Positions 1 through 7,378 are shown, counted from the first letter of the stretch. The stretch is 64,000 bases of DNA from Brevibacillus_H sp049846925 (GCF_049846925.1 NZ_JBNCMT010000021.1:32792-96791); one strand, 5' to 3'. Notes: generated by a model from the sequence alone, not told the origin. A program made the numbers and translations.

Positions 1-11
1 CAAATGTAAGT

Positions 12-40
12 GGGAGTGCAACCAAGCACTCCCTGTTTTT
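12..40 (+). terminator. Rho-independent terminator
   Basis: An 8-bp perfect stem (GGGAGTGC / GCACTCCC) with a 6-nt loop is followed by TGTTTTT. It would end a + strand transcript that enters from left of the window. Confidence 0.75.
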
Positions 41-81
41 ATTCATATTAATTCTATGGTCGATCCTGAAAACAATTGTGA

Positions 82-120
82 TATAATACCTCTAACGTTC
101 ACTTCACCAATTGGCGAAGT
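82..120. promoter_or_regulatory. Putative -10 box and 20-bp imperfect palindrome
   Basis: A TATAAT box lies at 82-87, and ACTTCACCAATTGGCGAAGT at 101-120 is a near-perfect palindrome with one mismatched pair. It lies beyond the 3' end of the Xre gene at 144-392. The palindrome could be a regulator site, but no -35 box is clear, so the promoter is uncertain. Confidence 0.3.
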
Positions 121-143
121 AGAGGCCGAGAGTAGACAAGAAT

Positions 144-392
144 CTACTCCTTTAAGTTGTCGGGTTCCTTCTTCTTCTTCACATAAAATTCTTCCTCGTA
201 AAGGTCGTCAATAGTACACTTTAATACTTTTGCAAGTGATTTGGCGTTGTTCCAACCAGGTAGCTTACGAAGCGAGATGTAATCTGATAGCAAGGTAACA
301 TTAATTTCGGCTTGTTCAGCCACCCCTTGCAACTCCAAACCGACATTATGTGCGAGATCAGGAATCCGGCAACTTACGGCCCTATACGCCAT
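144..392 (-). CDS. Xre-family helix-turn-helix regulator
   Basis: This 82-residue protein is probably a small DNA-binding repressor. An HTH of Xre/Cro type is visible around residues 15-70 (the stretch from LELQGVAEQAEI to LAKVLKCTIDDLY), followed by a Lys/Glu-rich tail. The start was set at 392 because GGAGG lies 7 nt upstream of that ATG; the frame stays open upstream to 590 but that part has no HTH character and overlaps the divergent gene. It is divergent from the Agr-like locus and may control it. The HTH assignment is good; the target is inference. Confidence 0.75.
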   Translation of the reverse strand: MAYRAVSCRIPDLAHNVGLELQGVAEQAEINVTLLSDYISLRKLPGWNNAKSLAKVLKCTIDDLYEEEFYVKKKKEPDNLKE

Positions 393-522
393 AAGATGCC
401 TCCGATTATTTATTATTTTAATATCTATAATACCATCATTATCCTTTTCAGTACCTTTCCTTTTTAAATAGTGTAATGCTATTGTAAAGATATGGGTAAT
501 CTGAGAGAAGGGATACGATGGG

Positions 523-1194
523 ATGGATACTATTTTATACATCACTTTCGGGTTTTTAGACGTAATAGCTATTTTAGCGCTAATCTTCAAATTGTTTCGG
601 TTTCCGTTTTGGGATTACTTTAAAGAATTCTCTATTATTGGTATTTGTTTAACTTTTATATCTTATCTTCTAAGAGTCCAATTTAACATCCCAGAAATCG
701 ATATGGTTGTGCAATTTGTTATATTTGTTTTGTTTTTTCGATACTGGATAAAAATAAGGCTTTTCTATTCGATATTTCTTTCAACTTTGGGGGGAATATC
801 ACTGATTGTAATTCAACTGGCTATGATATCAGTGCTATTAAGTGTCAATATGATAAGTATTGATGATACCCAGGCTATTGATAAAATCGGGACCTATTTA
901 ATTCAAATGTTTAGCCAAATTACAAGCTTTAGTATTAGTTTAGTCTTGTATCGATTTAATCTTGGCTTTTCTTTTATTATGAGTCCACCTCACGATGTTG
1001 ACCGAAATGTAAGTTTGCAGCAAGTAAATACTTATCTTGTATATAGTGTATCTATTGGTGTTATTGTACTAGCTATCTCTTTGTATTTCTTGCTGCACTA
1101 TTTATCTTTGCTTGCGGTTGTTGGGGTAGTTATAGTCTTAGCAGCTTTATTACTGTTCTATCTATCTCATAAAAAGGATTACAGTAGATTATGA
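523..1194 (+). CDS. Polytopic membrane protein, possible Agr sensor without kinase
   Basis: A 223-residue, very hydrophobic protein with about six to seven membrane segments and only a short charged tail (SHKKDYSRL). It overlaps agrB by 4 nt (ATGA), so the two are translationally coupled. AgrC receptors have a sensor part of similar size followed by a kinase; here the kinase is absent. It could be a stand-alone peptide receptor, an exporter helper or an immunity-type protein. No motif decides between these. The start at 523 is supported by a purine-rich GAGAGAAGGG about 10 nt upstream. Confidence 0.6.
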   Translation: MDTILYITFGFLDVIAILALIFKLFRFPFWDYFKEFSIIGICLTFISYLLRVQFNIPEIDMVVQFVIFVLFFRYWIKIRLFYSIFLSTLGGISLIVIQLAMISVLLSVNMISIDDTQAIDKIGTYLIQMFSQITSFSISLVLYRFNLGFSFIMSPPHDVDRNVSLQQVNTYLVYSVSIGVIVLAISLYFLLHYLSLLAVVGVVIVLAALLLFYLSHKKDYSRL

Positions 1195-1709
1195 TAGAGA
1201 CCATCTCAATTTCAATTGCAAAAAGGGTTAAGGAGCTGCACTCAACTCGCACAGATTCAGTGTATGATATGGCCTACAAGTTATCCATTTTTATAAATAA
1301 TATCTCCATCATTTTCATTTCCTGTTTGGTAGGGCTTGTGACGGGTACATTTTCAGAGACACTTTTGGCCCTGGTCGCATTCGTGCTGCTTAGACGATTT
1401 TCAGGTGGTTCCCATGCGAAGAAATTAACGGCCTGCTTAATTATCTCGACATTTCTAATCTCGTCAATCCCTCATATTCCAACTCCCGAAAGCCTTTTGA
1501 CACCTATTAATTTTATTACGCTTGTATTGGTAGCATTGTTCGCTCCTTCGCATTGCGAAGTTAATGCTATTCCTGACCATGCGAGGCACAAATACAAAAT
1601 GATTTCTCTTATACTGGTTGCAACCAATTTCTTCTTTATTGGATCAACAATAATTAGTCTATCATTTTTAGCTCAAGCTCTATTTCTTATTAACTTTCAT
1701 AGGAGGTGA
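1191..1709 (+). CDS. agrB: AgrB-like membrane peptidase (autoinducer processing)
   Basis: AgrB cleaves the C-terminal tail of the AgrD precursor and helps close the thiolactone/lactone ring of the autoinducing peptide at the membrane. The family signature is clear: RRFSGGSHAKKLTACL, with His75 and Cys82 separated by seven residues, as for the catalytic His77/Cys84 of Staphylococcus aureus AgrB. The 172-residue protein has several hydrophobic segments, as expected. It is followed 7 nt later by the small agrD-like gene, whose ribosome site AGGAGGTGA overlaps the end of this gene. Family assignment is firm; the ligand is specific to this element. Confidence 0.9.
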   Translation: MIETISISIAKRVKELHSTRTDSVYDMAYKLSIFINNISIIFISCLVGLVTGTFSETLLALVAFVLLRRFSGGSHAKKLTACLIISTFLISSIPHIPTPESLLTPINFITLVLVALFAPSHCEVNAIPDHARHKYKMISLILVATNFFFIGSTIISLSFLAQALFLINFHRR

Positions 1710-1716
1710 AACAGAC

Positions 1717-1863
1717 ATGTACAAAAAAATCTTCAATTGGTCCGCTCTTGTAACCCCATTTTTTAGTTTAGCTCTTTTGGTGATTGACAATGCTGAGAAG
1801 ATTAGTACCCTAAAGTGGTTCGTAGGTGTACCGAATCTACCAGAAGAACTGAAAAACAAGTGA
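1717..1863 (+). CDS. agrD: AgrD-like autoinducing peptide precursor, cysteine-free
   Basis: A 48-residue peptide between agrB and a LytTR gene, with AGGAGGTGA 8 nt before its ATG. It has the AgrD layout: an amphipathic/hydrophobic N-terminal half, a short core (ISTLKWFVG), and an acidic C-terminal recognition segment with the typical P..PEEL pattern (VPNLPEELKNK). Known AgrD precursors usually carry a Cys that forms the thiolactone, rarely a Ser. This peptide has no Cys at all, so a Ser- or Thr-lactone in the STLKWF region is the likely product. Identity rests on position and layout; the ring residue is inference. Confidence 0.75.
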   Translation: MYKKIFNWSALVTPFFSLALLVIDNAEKISTLKWFVGVPNLPEELKNK

Positions 1864-1867
1864 TGAT

Positions 1868-2248
1868 ATGGCGTCAATTAAGATTACCGGTATTCGTTTT
1901 GATCGACAAGAAGGGTTATCTGATTATCATGAGTTTGATTTAGACGATATTTTCTTTGTCACGTCGTTTAAAGCACCAAATACCTCTAATCGATCATTGG
2001 TTTTCCACACCCGATTTGGTAAATTTCATCCCATTAGTACACTCGAACAGATCAGAGAAGAATGGGGTATTTATGGTTTCATAGCACTTGATACAGTCAA
2101 TGTTGTTAACGTGAAACACATCAAATACATCGAAAAAAGTATTTTTTGGATTCGAGCATATTTTGAAGACGGGTCATTTACTACGGTATCCAGACCACGA
2201 TACCATTTAGTTAAGGATCTTCCAGGTAAGACTATCCATTCCGGATAG
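1868..2248 (+). CDS. Stand-alone LytTR-type DNA-binding protein
   Basis: A 126-residue protein of which nearly all resembles a LytTR DNA-binding domain: a beta-rich start (DIFFVTSFK), then LVFHTRFGKF, a helix with LEQIREEWG, FIALDTVNVVNVKHIKYIE and a final beta hairpin with FEDGSFTTVS. LytTR domains are the usual output of Agr systems and bind short direct repeats. It lacks a receiver domain. It follows the AgrD-like gene by 4 nt and its stop codon is inside the terminator stem that ends the operon. Possibly it competes with or assists the receiver-LytTR protein at 4272-5063. Confidence 0.7.
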   Translation: MASIKITGIRFDRQEGLSDYHEFDLDDIFFVTSFKAPNTSNRSLVFHTRFGKFHPISTLEQIREEWGIYGFIALDTVNVVNVKHIKYIEKSIFWIRAYFEDGSFTTVSRPRYHLVKDLPGKTIHSG

Positions 2249-2256
2249 TCTTTTTT
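2230..2256 (+). terminator. Terminator of the agr-like operon
   Basis: GACTATCC / GGATAGTC, an 8-bp perfect stem with a 5-nt loop, is followed by TTTTTT. The stem includes the stop codon of the LytTR gene. The group II intron begins four bases after the T-run, the usual target type of class C introns. Confidence 0.9.
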
Positions 2257-2259
2257 GAT

Positions 2260-4147
2260 GTGCGCCCAGCATGGGCGATAACTCTAAGGTGAAAGTCCTG
2301 AACGGGGGTTGGCTGTACCAACCGTTAGCTTAAGACAAGGGTGTCGACCGTGAGGTCGAATCTGAAGGAAGTCGGAGGCAAAGTCCCGACCTGAGGTACA
2401 CGAACCCAATTTGAGGCTGTTGTGTTCGGGCGAGTTTGCATTACAAAACAAAGCCCAATTCAGCCAAGGGACACAGCAGTATACTTGGGCAGGTACGTGG
2501 GATGAAAGTTATCGTTCTTACCTGGGGAGATCTGTGTGATATGCCTTCAATAGTTGGCAACCATCCCATAAAGGGATGCTGAACACACAGAAGTCAGCAG
2601 AAGCCATAGTACCTAAATAGAGGACGCTCGAACAGGGAAGGGCCGAACATCAAGTCAGCATATTCGCTAATCACTTTCGCTACAATGCTATGAAGCAGAA
2701 TTCCGTTAGGAACTACTTTTGGATAGTAAGGGTGAAGCCCAGAGGGTACAAGAGAGGGCTGAGCATTGTACGGCAAGACTAGAAGGATATGTGCGGAAGA
2801 AAGGATATCGTATGGAATTGTTGGAAAAAGTCCTATCACGGGAAAATCTAATGGCAGCACTCGCAAGAGTGGAGAAAAACAAAGGATCAGCGGGAATTGA
2901 CGGTGTTTCAACTGAACAACTACGCGATTATGTCCGCCAACACTGGGTAGCCATTAAAGACAAGATTATCGCAGGAACTTATAAACCTTCCCCTGTCCGC
3001 AGAGTCGAAATCCCGAAACCTGACGGAGGAGTAAGGTTGTTAGGCATTCCTACTGTGATAGACCGCTTAATCCAGCAAGCCATTCTCCAAGTCCTCACTC
3101 CAATTTTTGACCCTCACTTCTCAGAATCCAGCTTTGGCTTTCGTCCAAATCGGGGGGCACATGATGCCATTAGGCAGGCGCAATCTTTTATCTCAGAAGG
3201 ATATCGAGTTGTCGTTGATATGGATTTGGAGAAATTCTTCGATAGAGTAAATCATGATGTCTTGATGAGTCGTGTGGCTCGAAAAGTAAAAGATAAGAAC
3301 TTGTTGAAACTAATACGTGCTTACCTACAAGCAGGAATAATGGTAAATGGTATCTGCCTTTCAGCAGATGAAGGAACACCGCAAGGTGGTCCGCTTAGTC
3401 CATTATTAGCAAACATTCTATTGGATGATTTGGACAGAGAACTGGAGAGAAGAGGTCATCGCTTTTGCAGATATGCAGATGATAATAATGTCTACGTAAA
3501 GACAAAACGAGCAGGAGAAAGAGTCAAAGCTAGTATAAAGCAGTTCTTGGAGAGAGTGCTAAAGCTCAAAGTAAATGAGCAAAAGAGTGCAGTCGATCGA
3601 CCATGGAAACGCAAGTTTCTTGGGTTTAGTTTCACCCATCTAAAACAAAGCCGTATTCGTATTCATCCGAAATCCATTTTGAAGCTTAAGGATAAAATTC
3701 GTACGATAACGAATCCTCTCTGGAGTGTATCTATGGAAGAACGCATTAGAAAGCTTAACCAATATCTAATGGGGTGGATTGGATATTTCGCACTAGCGGA
3801 TGCAAAGAAAATTTTGCAGAGAATCGAGGAATGGGTGAGAAGAAGATTGCGCCTTTGCCTGTGGACACAGTGGAAACGAATAAGAACTCGGTATAGGGAA
3901 CTCCGTTCTCTTGGAGTAAAACATGCAAACGCTATTGAGATTGCAAATACTCGAAAGGGTGCATGGCGTACCACGAAAACTCCCCATATACACAAAGCCC
4001 TTGGCATTGCCTATTGGCAAGGACAAGGACTTAAGAGTTTAGTACAAAGATATTTGGAAATTCGTCAAGCTTGGTGAACCGCCGTATACCGGACGGTACG
4101 TACGGTGGTGTGAGAGGACGGGGGTTAGTCACCCCCTCCTACTCGAT
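2260..4147 (+). mobile_element. Class C group II intron with maturase ORF
   Basis: A complete bacterial group II intron. The 5' end is GTGCGCCCAGCATGGGCGAT, typical of class C introns, and the ribozyme 5' domains fill about 550 bases before the protein. After the protein, 4078-4115 forms a domain V-like hairpin (CCGTATACC...GGTACGTACGG) and 4113-4147 a domain VI-like stem (GGGGGTTAGTCACCCCC). The element sits immediately downstream of a Rho-independent terminator, matching the known insertion habit of class C introns. The exact 3' boundary (ACTCGAT) is estimated from similar introns. Confidence 0.88.
2812..4077 (+). CDS. ltrA: Group II intron reverse transcriptase/maturase
   Basis: This protein helps the intron RNA fold and splice and copies it into DNA at new sites. 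The reverse transcriptase fingers/palm run from about residue 15 to 290 (KNKGSAGIDGVS, SFGFRPNRGAHDAI, GTPQGGPLSPLLAN) with the catalytic YADD in FCRYADDNNVYVK. A maturase (domain X) region follows. There is no HNH endonuclease domain, as expected for class C. The ATG at 2812 (421 residues) has AAAGGA before it; the open frame reaches back to a TTG at 2719. No frameshift is seen, so it may be active. Confidence 0.95.
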   Translation: MELLEKVLSRENLMAALARVEKNKGSAGIDGVSTEQLRDYVRQHWVAIKDKIIAGTYKPSPVRRVEIPKPDGGVRLLGIPTVIDRLIQQAILQVLTPIFDPHFSESSFGFRPNRGAHDAIRQAQSFISEGYRVVVDMDLEKFFDRVNHDVLMSRVARKVKDKNLLKLIRAYLQAGIMVNGICLSADEGTPQGGPLSPLLANILLDDLDRELERRGHRFCRYADDNNVYVKTKRAGERVKASIKQFLERVLKLKVNEQKSAVDRPWKRKFLGFSFTHLKQSRIRIHPKSILKLKDKIRTITNPLWSVSMEERIRKLNQYLMGWIGYFALADAKKILQRIEEWVRRRLRLCLWTQWKRIRTRYRELRSLGVKHANAIEIANTRKGAWRTTKTPHIHKALGIAYWQGQGLKSLVQRYLEIRQAW

Positions 4148-4271
4148 TAAGTTGGAAATTATACCATAATATGGGATATAAATAAACAAGAAATGAAGCA
4201 TACCTCAATTATGGATTACTAGGAATATATTGCGTGTTAGTATAACTACAAAAGAGAGGGAGGGGAGTACC

Positions 4272-5063
4272 TTGTTTAAGAAAGAGCTATCTGTTTTAGT
4301 CGTAGACGATTGGGACATTCATCGGAGAATTGCGGTGTCCTTACTTGAGCATTTTCCATTTGTGAGTCAGGTATCAACAGCTAAAAGTGCTGATGAGATG
4401 ATCAGAAAAGTTAAGGAAAATCCGGACATTAATTGCTTGGTTATCGATGTTAACCTAGGTGAATATAGTCTTAACGGTATTCAAGCTTACTCAATCCTTT
4501 TAGACGAAGGCTATAATATCCCGGCGATCCTGATCACCGGAGAGAACGTAGATGCATTTGACTCCTATACAGTTGGAGTAATAGATGTAATTTCGAAACG
4601 ATTTCTGTATGATTTTAAAAGAATTAAAAGGGCGTTTGAAAACCTACAACAATATTATTTTTTTAAAGAGTTCAAAGAAAGTGGAGGAATATTTATCCCT
4701 GCATATGATGGACATACAATAATACATCAGTTTTTAGCTGCCGAAGTTCTTTATATTGAGTCAAAATCTCCAGGGTGCCTTATCCATACCATAAAACAGA
4801 ATGAGCCGGTTCCATCTGGAGCCAGTCTAAGAAGTTATGAAGAGTTCTTGGACGAACATAATTCGAGATTTGAAAAACTGTCACGATTTCACTTGGTAAA
4901 TACGAGTCACATTAAGGAATTCAATGGGCAGGATGAAATTACGCTTACTGATGGACATGTCGTGACGATCAGTAATTGCAGTAAGAAACTTGTGATGAAC
5001 ATGACGAAAAAGAAGACAACTAACTTGGTAGCATCTCTAGTTTTTGGGGAAGGTTCGAATTGA
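4272..5063 (+). CDS. Response regulator, receiver plus LytTR domain (AgrA-like)
   Basis: A two-domain transcription regulator of AgrA/LytR type. The receiver domain has the acidic pair in VLVVDDWD (residues 12-13), the phospho-acceptor Asp59 in CLVIDVNLG, Thr89 and Lys109. A LytTR DNA-binding domain follows from about residue 155 to 255. The TTG at 4272 is preferred because GGGAGGGGAG lies 5 nt before it; the frame is open from another TTG at 4230. It is separated from the rest of the Agr-like locus only by the group II intron. No cognate histidine kinase is visible. Confidence 0.85.
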   Translation: MFKKELSVLVVDDWDIHRRIAVSLLEHFPFVSQVSTAKSADEMIRKVKENPDINCLVIDVNLGEYSLNGIQAYSILLDEGYNIPAILITGENVDAFDSYTVGVIDVISKRFLYDFKRIKRAFENLQQYYFFKEFKESGGIFIPAYDGHTIIHQFLAAEVLYIESKSPGCLIHTIKQNEPVPSGASLRSYEEFLDEHNSRFEKLSRFHLVNTSHIKEFNGQDEITLTDGHVVTISNCSKKLVMNMTKKKTTNLVASLVFGEGSN

Positions 5064-5092
5064 AAGGGTCTCACTTTGAAAAGCTAATACCA

Positions 5093-5154
5093 TTTCGCAG
5101 GGGAGCGAAACACCTTTCACGGGGTGGTGAAATAGGTTTCACATCCCTGTGAAG
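5093..5154. repeat. Three 18-bp palindromes spaced exactly 22 bp
   Basis: TTTCGC-AGGGGA-GCGAAA (5093-5110), TTTCAC-GGGGTG-GTGAAA (5115-5132) and TTTCACA-TCCC-TGTGAAG (5137-5154) start every 22 bp, about two helical turns. They lie between the regulator gene and the next terminator and look like a protein-binding array on one DNA face. The half-site TTCAC/GTGAA also occurs in the Xre promoter at 5955-5969, with a different spacer. Confidence 0.6.
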
Positions 5155-5211
5155 TGATTGAGATTGGTAGTTGAATGGTAGATTATTTTCGACAATATCC
5201 GTGGTACCATT

Positions 5212-5239
5212 AGTGATGTAGAAAGTACATCACTTTTTT
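5212..5239 (+). terminator. Rho-independent terminator
   Basis: AGTGATGTA / TACATCACT, a 9-bp perfect stem with the 5-nt loop GAAAG, is followed by a run of T. It ends transcription from the response-regulator gene. Confidence 0.9.
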
Positions 5240-5310
5240 GTTTGACGATAAATGTAAAACGTTGGATAATGAACACAAACATATGATCGGTTTTTTTGGG
5301 GGTGCAGGAA

Positions 5311-5457
5311 TTGTTTTTTAGACGAAGGGAAAATCAAAATATTAGTAAAGAAGTGGTGGCAGCACTTAGAACTGTTATAGAAAATAAAGAAATTAACCCA
5401 GAAGCAAAAAAAATTATAGAGAAAATAAAAGGGAACCGTTCCTCATTTCTGAGTTGA
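5311..5457 (+). CDS. Small charged protein of unknown function
   Basis: A possible 48-residue gene with a TTG start and a G-rich site (GGGGGTGCAGG) just before it. It is predicted to be helical and charged (VVAALRTVIENKEINPEAKKIIEKIK). Its 3' end overlaps the end of the convergent Xre gene. Nothing in it is recognised; it may be a small regulatory or toxin-type peptide. Support is limited to the ribosome site and a coherent composition. Confidence 0.4.
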   Translation: MFFRRRENQNISKEVVAALRTVIENKEINPEAKKIIEKIKGNRSSFLS

Positions 5458-5465
5458 GCGGTTCC
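5432..5465 (-). terminator. Hairpin at 3' end of Xre repressor gene
   Basis: GGAACCG / CGGTTCC stem around a 20-nt loop. Read on the minus strand it is followed by a T-rich tract, so it likely terminates the Xre gene that ends at 5443. Confidence 0.5.
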
Positions 5466-5820
5466 TTGCTTTAATACCTGCGGCATAAGTTAAGGCTTGT
5501 TGAATAATATCTACCTGTTTATCGGGTGGTAACGAATTTAGAATATCTAATAGTTCTCTGAGTTCTCCAGTAACTGTAGGGTCGTTGGTATAGTCATAAT
5601 CTTGGGTTTCATGATCGCTTCTATTGGAACTTTTTCCAGAAATAAAATCAATTGAAACGTTAAATATCTGCGCCATTTGAGAAAGAGTGTCTATATCGGG
5701 TTCATTAATTTCATTTTCATATTGTGAGATTGTTGATTTAGCTTTATTAAGTCTCTTTGCAAGAGCTTCTTGTGTCATTTTATGTTCTTTGCGTAATTGA
5801 CGAATCCGTTGACCATACAT
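5443..5820 (-). CDS. Xre-family repressor (phage/ICE type)
   Basis: A 125-residue repressor with an N-terminal Xre HTH (residues 2-60: IRQLRKEHKMTQEALAKRL, TISQYENE, LSQMAQIFNVSIDFI), an Asp/Thr linker and a helical C-terminal oligomerisation-like part. The start at 5820 has GGAGGTGA 10 nt upstream; the longer frame to 5937 would run through the divergent promoter. It faces the Cro-sized gene at 5990-6223 across a promoter with two operators, the arrangement of a phage- or ICE-type genetic switch. It likely represses both genes and possibly others of the element. Confidence 0.85.
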   Translation of the reverse strand: MYGQRIRQLRKEHKMTQEALAKRLNKAKSTISQYENEINEPDIDTLSQMAQIFNVSIDFISGKSSNRSDHETQDYDYTNDPTVTGELRELLDILNSLPPDKQVDIIQQALTYAAGIKARNRSTQK

Positions 5821-5913
5821 AAGCGGATAATCACCTCCATACAGAATTGTACATGGAAAATGAACTAAATAGATAATTCTGAGTGAAAAATTCATAAAAA
5901 ATGTACTTTTGTG

Positions 5914-5969
5914 TTGACATTCATGATTCATGAACATATACTTTAATCAAGAAGTTCACGAAACGTGAA
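5914..5969 (+). promoter_or_regulatory. SigmaA-type promoter with two operators for the Xre switch
   Basis: TTGACA (5914-5919), a 17-bp spacer and TATACT (5937-5942) form a near-consensus promoter reading toward the Cro-like gene. One operator, TTCAT-GATTC-ATGAA (5920-5934), fills the spacer. A second, TTCAC-GAAAC-GTGAA (5955-5969), lies just downstream. The shared form is TTCAY-N5-RTGAA, with centres 35 bp apart. Confidence 0.8.
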
Positions 5970-5989
5970 ATTTACAGGAGGTGAAATTC

Positions 5990-6223
5990 GTGAACAATAA
6001 ACTGCGTAATGCCAGGAAAGGCAAAGGGTTTACCCAGGCAGTAATGGCGAAAAAGTTGGGATACAGTTCAAAAAGTGGATACAGCATGATTGAAACTGGA
6101 CGTAACACCCCACCACTTCAAATTGCAATTATGATAGCCAAGTTGGTTGAAAAAACTGTTGAAGAACTTTTTGATGAGAATGAAGTTCACGAATCAAAAA
6201 CTAGTGCTTGCCAAACAGCATAA
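5990..6223 (+). CDS. Cro-like small Xre regulator
   Basis: A 77-residue HTH protein (LRNARKGKGFTQAVMAKKLG, SGYSMIETGR, IAIMIAKLVEKTVEELF). The GTG at 5990 is preferred, with AGGAGGTGA 7 nt before it; the GTG at 5981 overlaps that ribosome site. It is transcribed from the operator-bearing promoter at 5914-5942 and stands opposite the larger Xre repressor. By analogy with phage switches it would be the Cro-type counterpart. The HTH is clear; the role is inference. Confidence 0.85.
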   Translation: MNNKLRNARKGKGFTQAVMAKKLGYSSKSGYSMIETGRNTPPLQIAIMIAKLVEKTVEELFDENEVHESKTSACQTA

Positions 6224-6328
6224 TAGTAGTTGATTCAGAGCAAATCATCTTTACTACAAAAGGCTTAAAAAATATAGAAAAAGTCAAAGAAAAACTCATC
6301 GTTAGTGATGCTGTTGAAAGGGGTGAAC

Positions 6329-6487
6329 ATGGTGAAATCTACAAAAAAACTCGGAATGATCGAGAGCGGTTCGAAGGATGAGAAAATTATAATTTCAACA
6401 AGAGCATTTCGCCGTGAATTATTGGAGCAAGCTTTTCGAGAGATTGAAAGAAATAAGGCCCTAAAGAACGGGGCAAAACGAGCATAG
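6329..6487 (+). CDS. Small basic protein of unknown function
   Basis: A 52-residue protein with AAAGGGG 5 nt before its ATG. It is rich in Lys, Arg and Glu, with a helical C-terminal half (FRRELLEQAFREIERNKALKN). It follows the Cro-like gene by about 100 bases and may belong to the same transcript. No family is recognised. Confidence 0.45.
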   Translation: MVKSTKKLGMIESGSKDEKIIISTRAFRRELLEQAFREIERNKALKNGAKRA

Positions 6488-6564
6488 TATGTAGAAAAAA
6501 CTTAACGATAAAAAGGGATGACAGAATATTCGAACAGGATACCGTGTACCTCATAAAAACATTT

Positions 6565-6703
6565 GTAGCTGACTCAATCTCCCCAGAAGAGTCAGCTACT
6601 GATAAAGCCTATGATACTACATTCACCTAAGAAAATAATATCATGGGCGCCTTTAATAATCCATTAATGTTAAATCTTAACTGGATTTTGGCGCTTATTT
6701 TAT
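6565..6703. other. Two inverted repeats in a gene-free stretch
   Basis: The stretch 6488-6739 holds no gene. GTAGCTGACTC (6565-6575) and GAGTCAGCTAC (6589-6599) form a perfect 11-bp stem with no T-run behind it. A second, looser hairpin pairs GCGCC/AATCCA with TGGATT/GGCGC at about 6652-6703 and is followed by a T-rich tract, so it may terminate transcription. Confidence 0.5.
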
Positions 6704-6739
6704 TACCCAATATTAATCACTACAGGTAGGAGGCAATGA

Positions 6740-6952
6740 ATGAGTCAATTTCTAATTGGAAAAAACCTCAGACTTGAACTTTTTAAAAAGGGAATGTCGC
6801 AAGAGGAATTTGGAGAACAAATTGGCTATTCACAAGGAACTGTTTCGTTGATTGTTACGAACAAAAAGGGGGTGACAATGAAGGAGATTGGTGATTTTGC
6901 TAAAGTTCTACAAGTAAAAACTGATGTATTACTAAGTAGTCAGAATGACTAA
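6740..6952 (+). CDS. Small Xre-family regulator
   Basis: A 70-residue protein that is almost entirely an Xre HTH: LRLELFKKGMSQEEFGEQIG, QGTVSLIVTNK, IGDFAKVLQVKTDVLL. GTAGGAGG lies 8 nt before the ATG. It is the third small HTH protein in 1.5 kb and starts a run of tiny genes that leads toward the pilus operon. It is a likely repressor or activator of that run. Confidence 0.8.
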   Translation: MSQFLIGKNLRLELFKKGMSQEEFGEQIGYSQGTVSLIVTNKKGVTMKEIGDFAKVLQVKTDVLLSSQND

Positions 6953-6985
6953 CAAGTGGCAGTGGTTACTGAAGGGAGGTGAACT

Positions 6986-7108
6986 ATGAAAGTTCTGCTT
7001 CCAGATTCATCTCAAAATGTGTTGGTGATCGTCTTCGGCAAAGTAAGTGAAATACGTGAGTACCTAGAAGAATACAAAGAAAAAACCGCCCGTAAACGGA
7101 CGGCGTAA
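6986..7108 (+). CDS. 40-residue protein of unknown function
   Basis: A small gene with a strong ribosome site (GGGAGGTGAA, 5 nt before ATG). The product is a beta-like start (KVLLPDSSQNVLVIVFG) followed by a charged helix (REYLEEYKEKTARKR). It lies 33 nt after the Xre gene and 36 nt before the next gene, so all three are probably co-transcribed. No family is recognised. Confidence 0.6.
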   Translation: MKVLLPDSSQNVLVIVFGKVSEIREYLEEYKEKTARKRTA

Positions 7109-7144
7109 AACACCTAAAAAAATCATAACAAAAGGAGCCGACTA

Positions 7145-7378
7145 ATGCAAGGGAGTATGCAAGAAATTCCAATCAAAGTCGATTTGTTTGATGGTGCTGA
7201 TGGCATAGAAATTCTTGAAGTCATTGAATCGCTCCGCTTTCAAGCTTTAAATCTCCGAACATCTAATCCGTTTCGTTCTGATTATCTTACTAAGGTTGCT
7301 GAAAAATATGAACTTATTTTTAAACAGCGACAATCACAGTTACTAAGCCATTTACAATCCATTCATCCAAACTGGTGA
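7145..7378 (+). CDS. 77-residue protein of unknown function
   Basis: AGGAG precedes the ATG at normal spacing. The protein is mixed and largely helical (LRFQALNLRTSNPFRSDYL, ELIFKQRQSQLLSHLQ), without membrane segments or Cys. It is the last gene before the hairpin-rich block at 7379-7744. No function can be given. Confidence 0.6.
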   Translation: MQGSMQEIPIKVDLFDGADGIEILEVIESLRFQALNLRTSNPFRSDYLTKVAEKYELIFKQRQSQLLSHLQSIHPNW

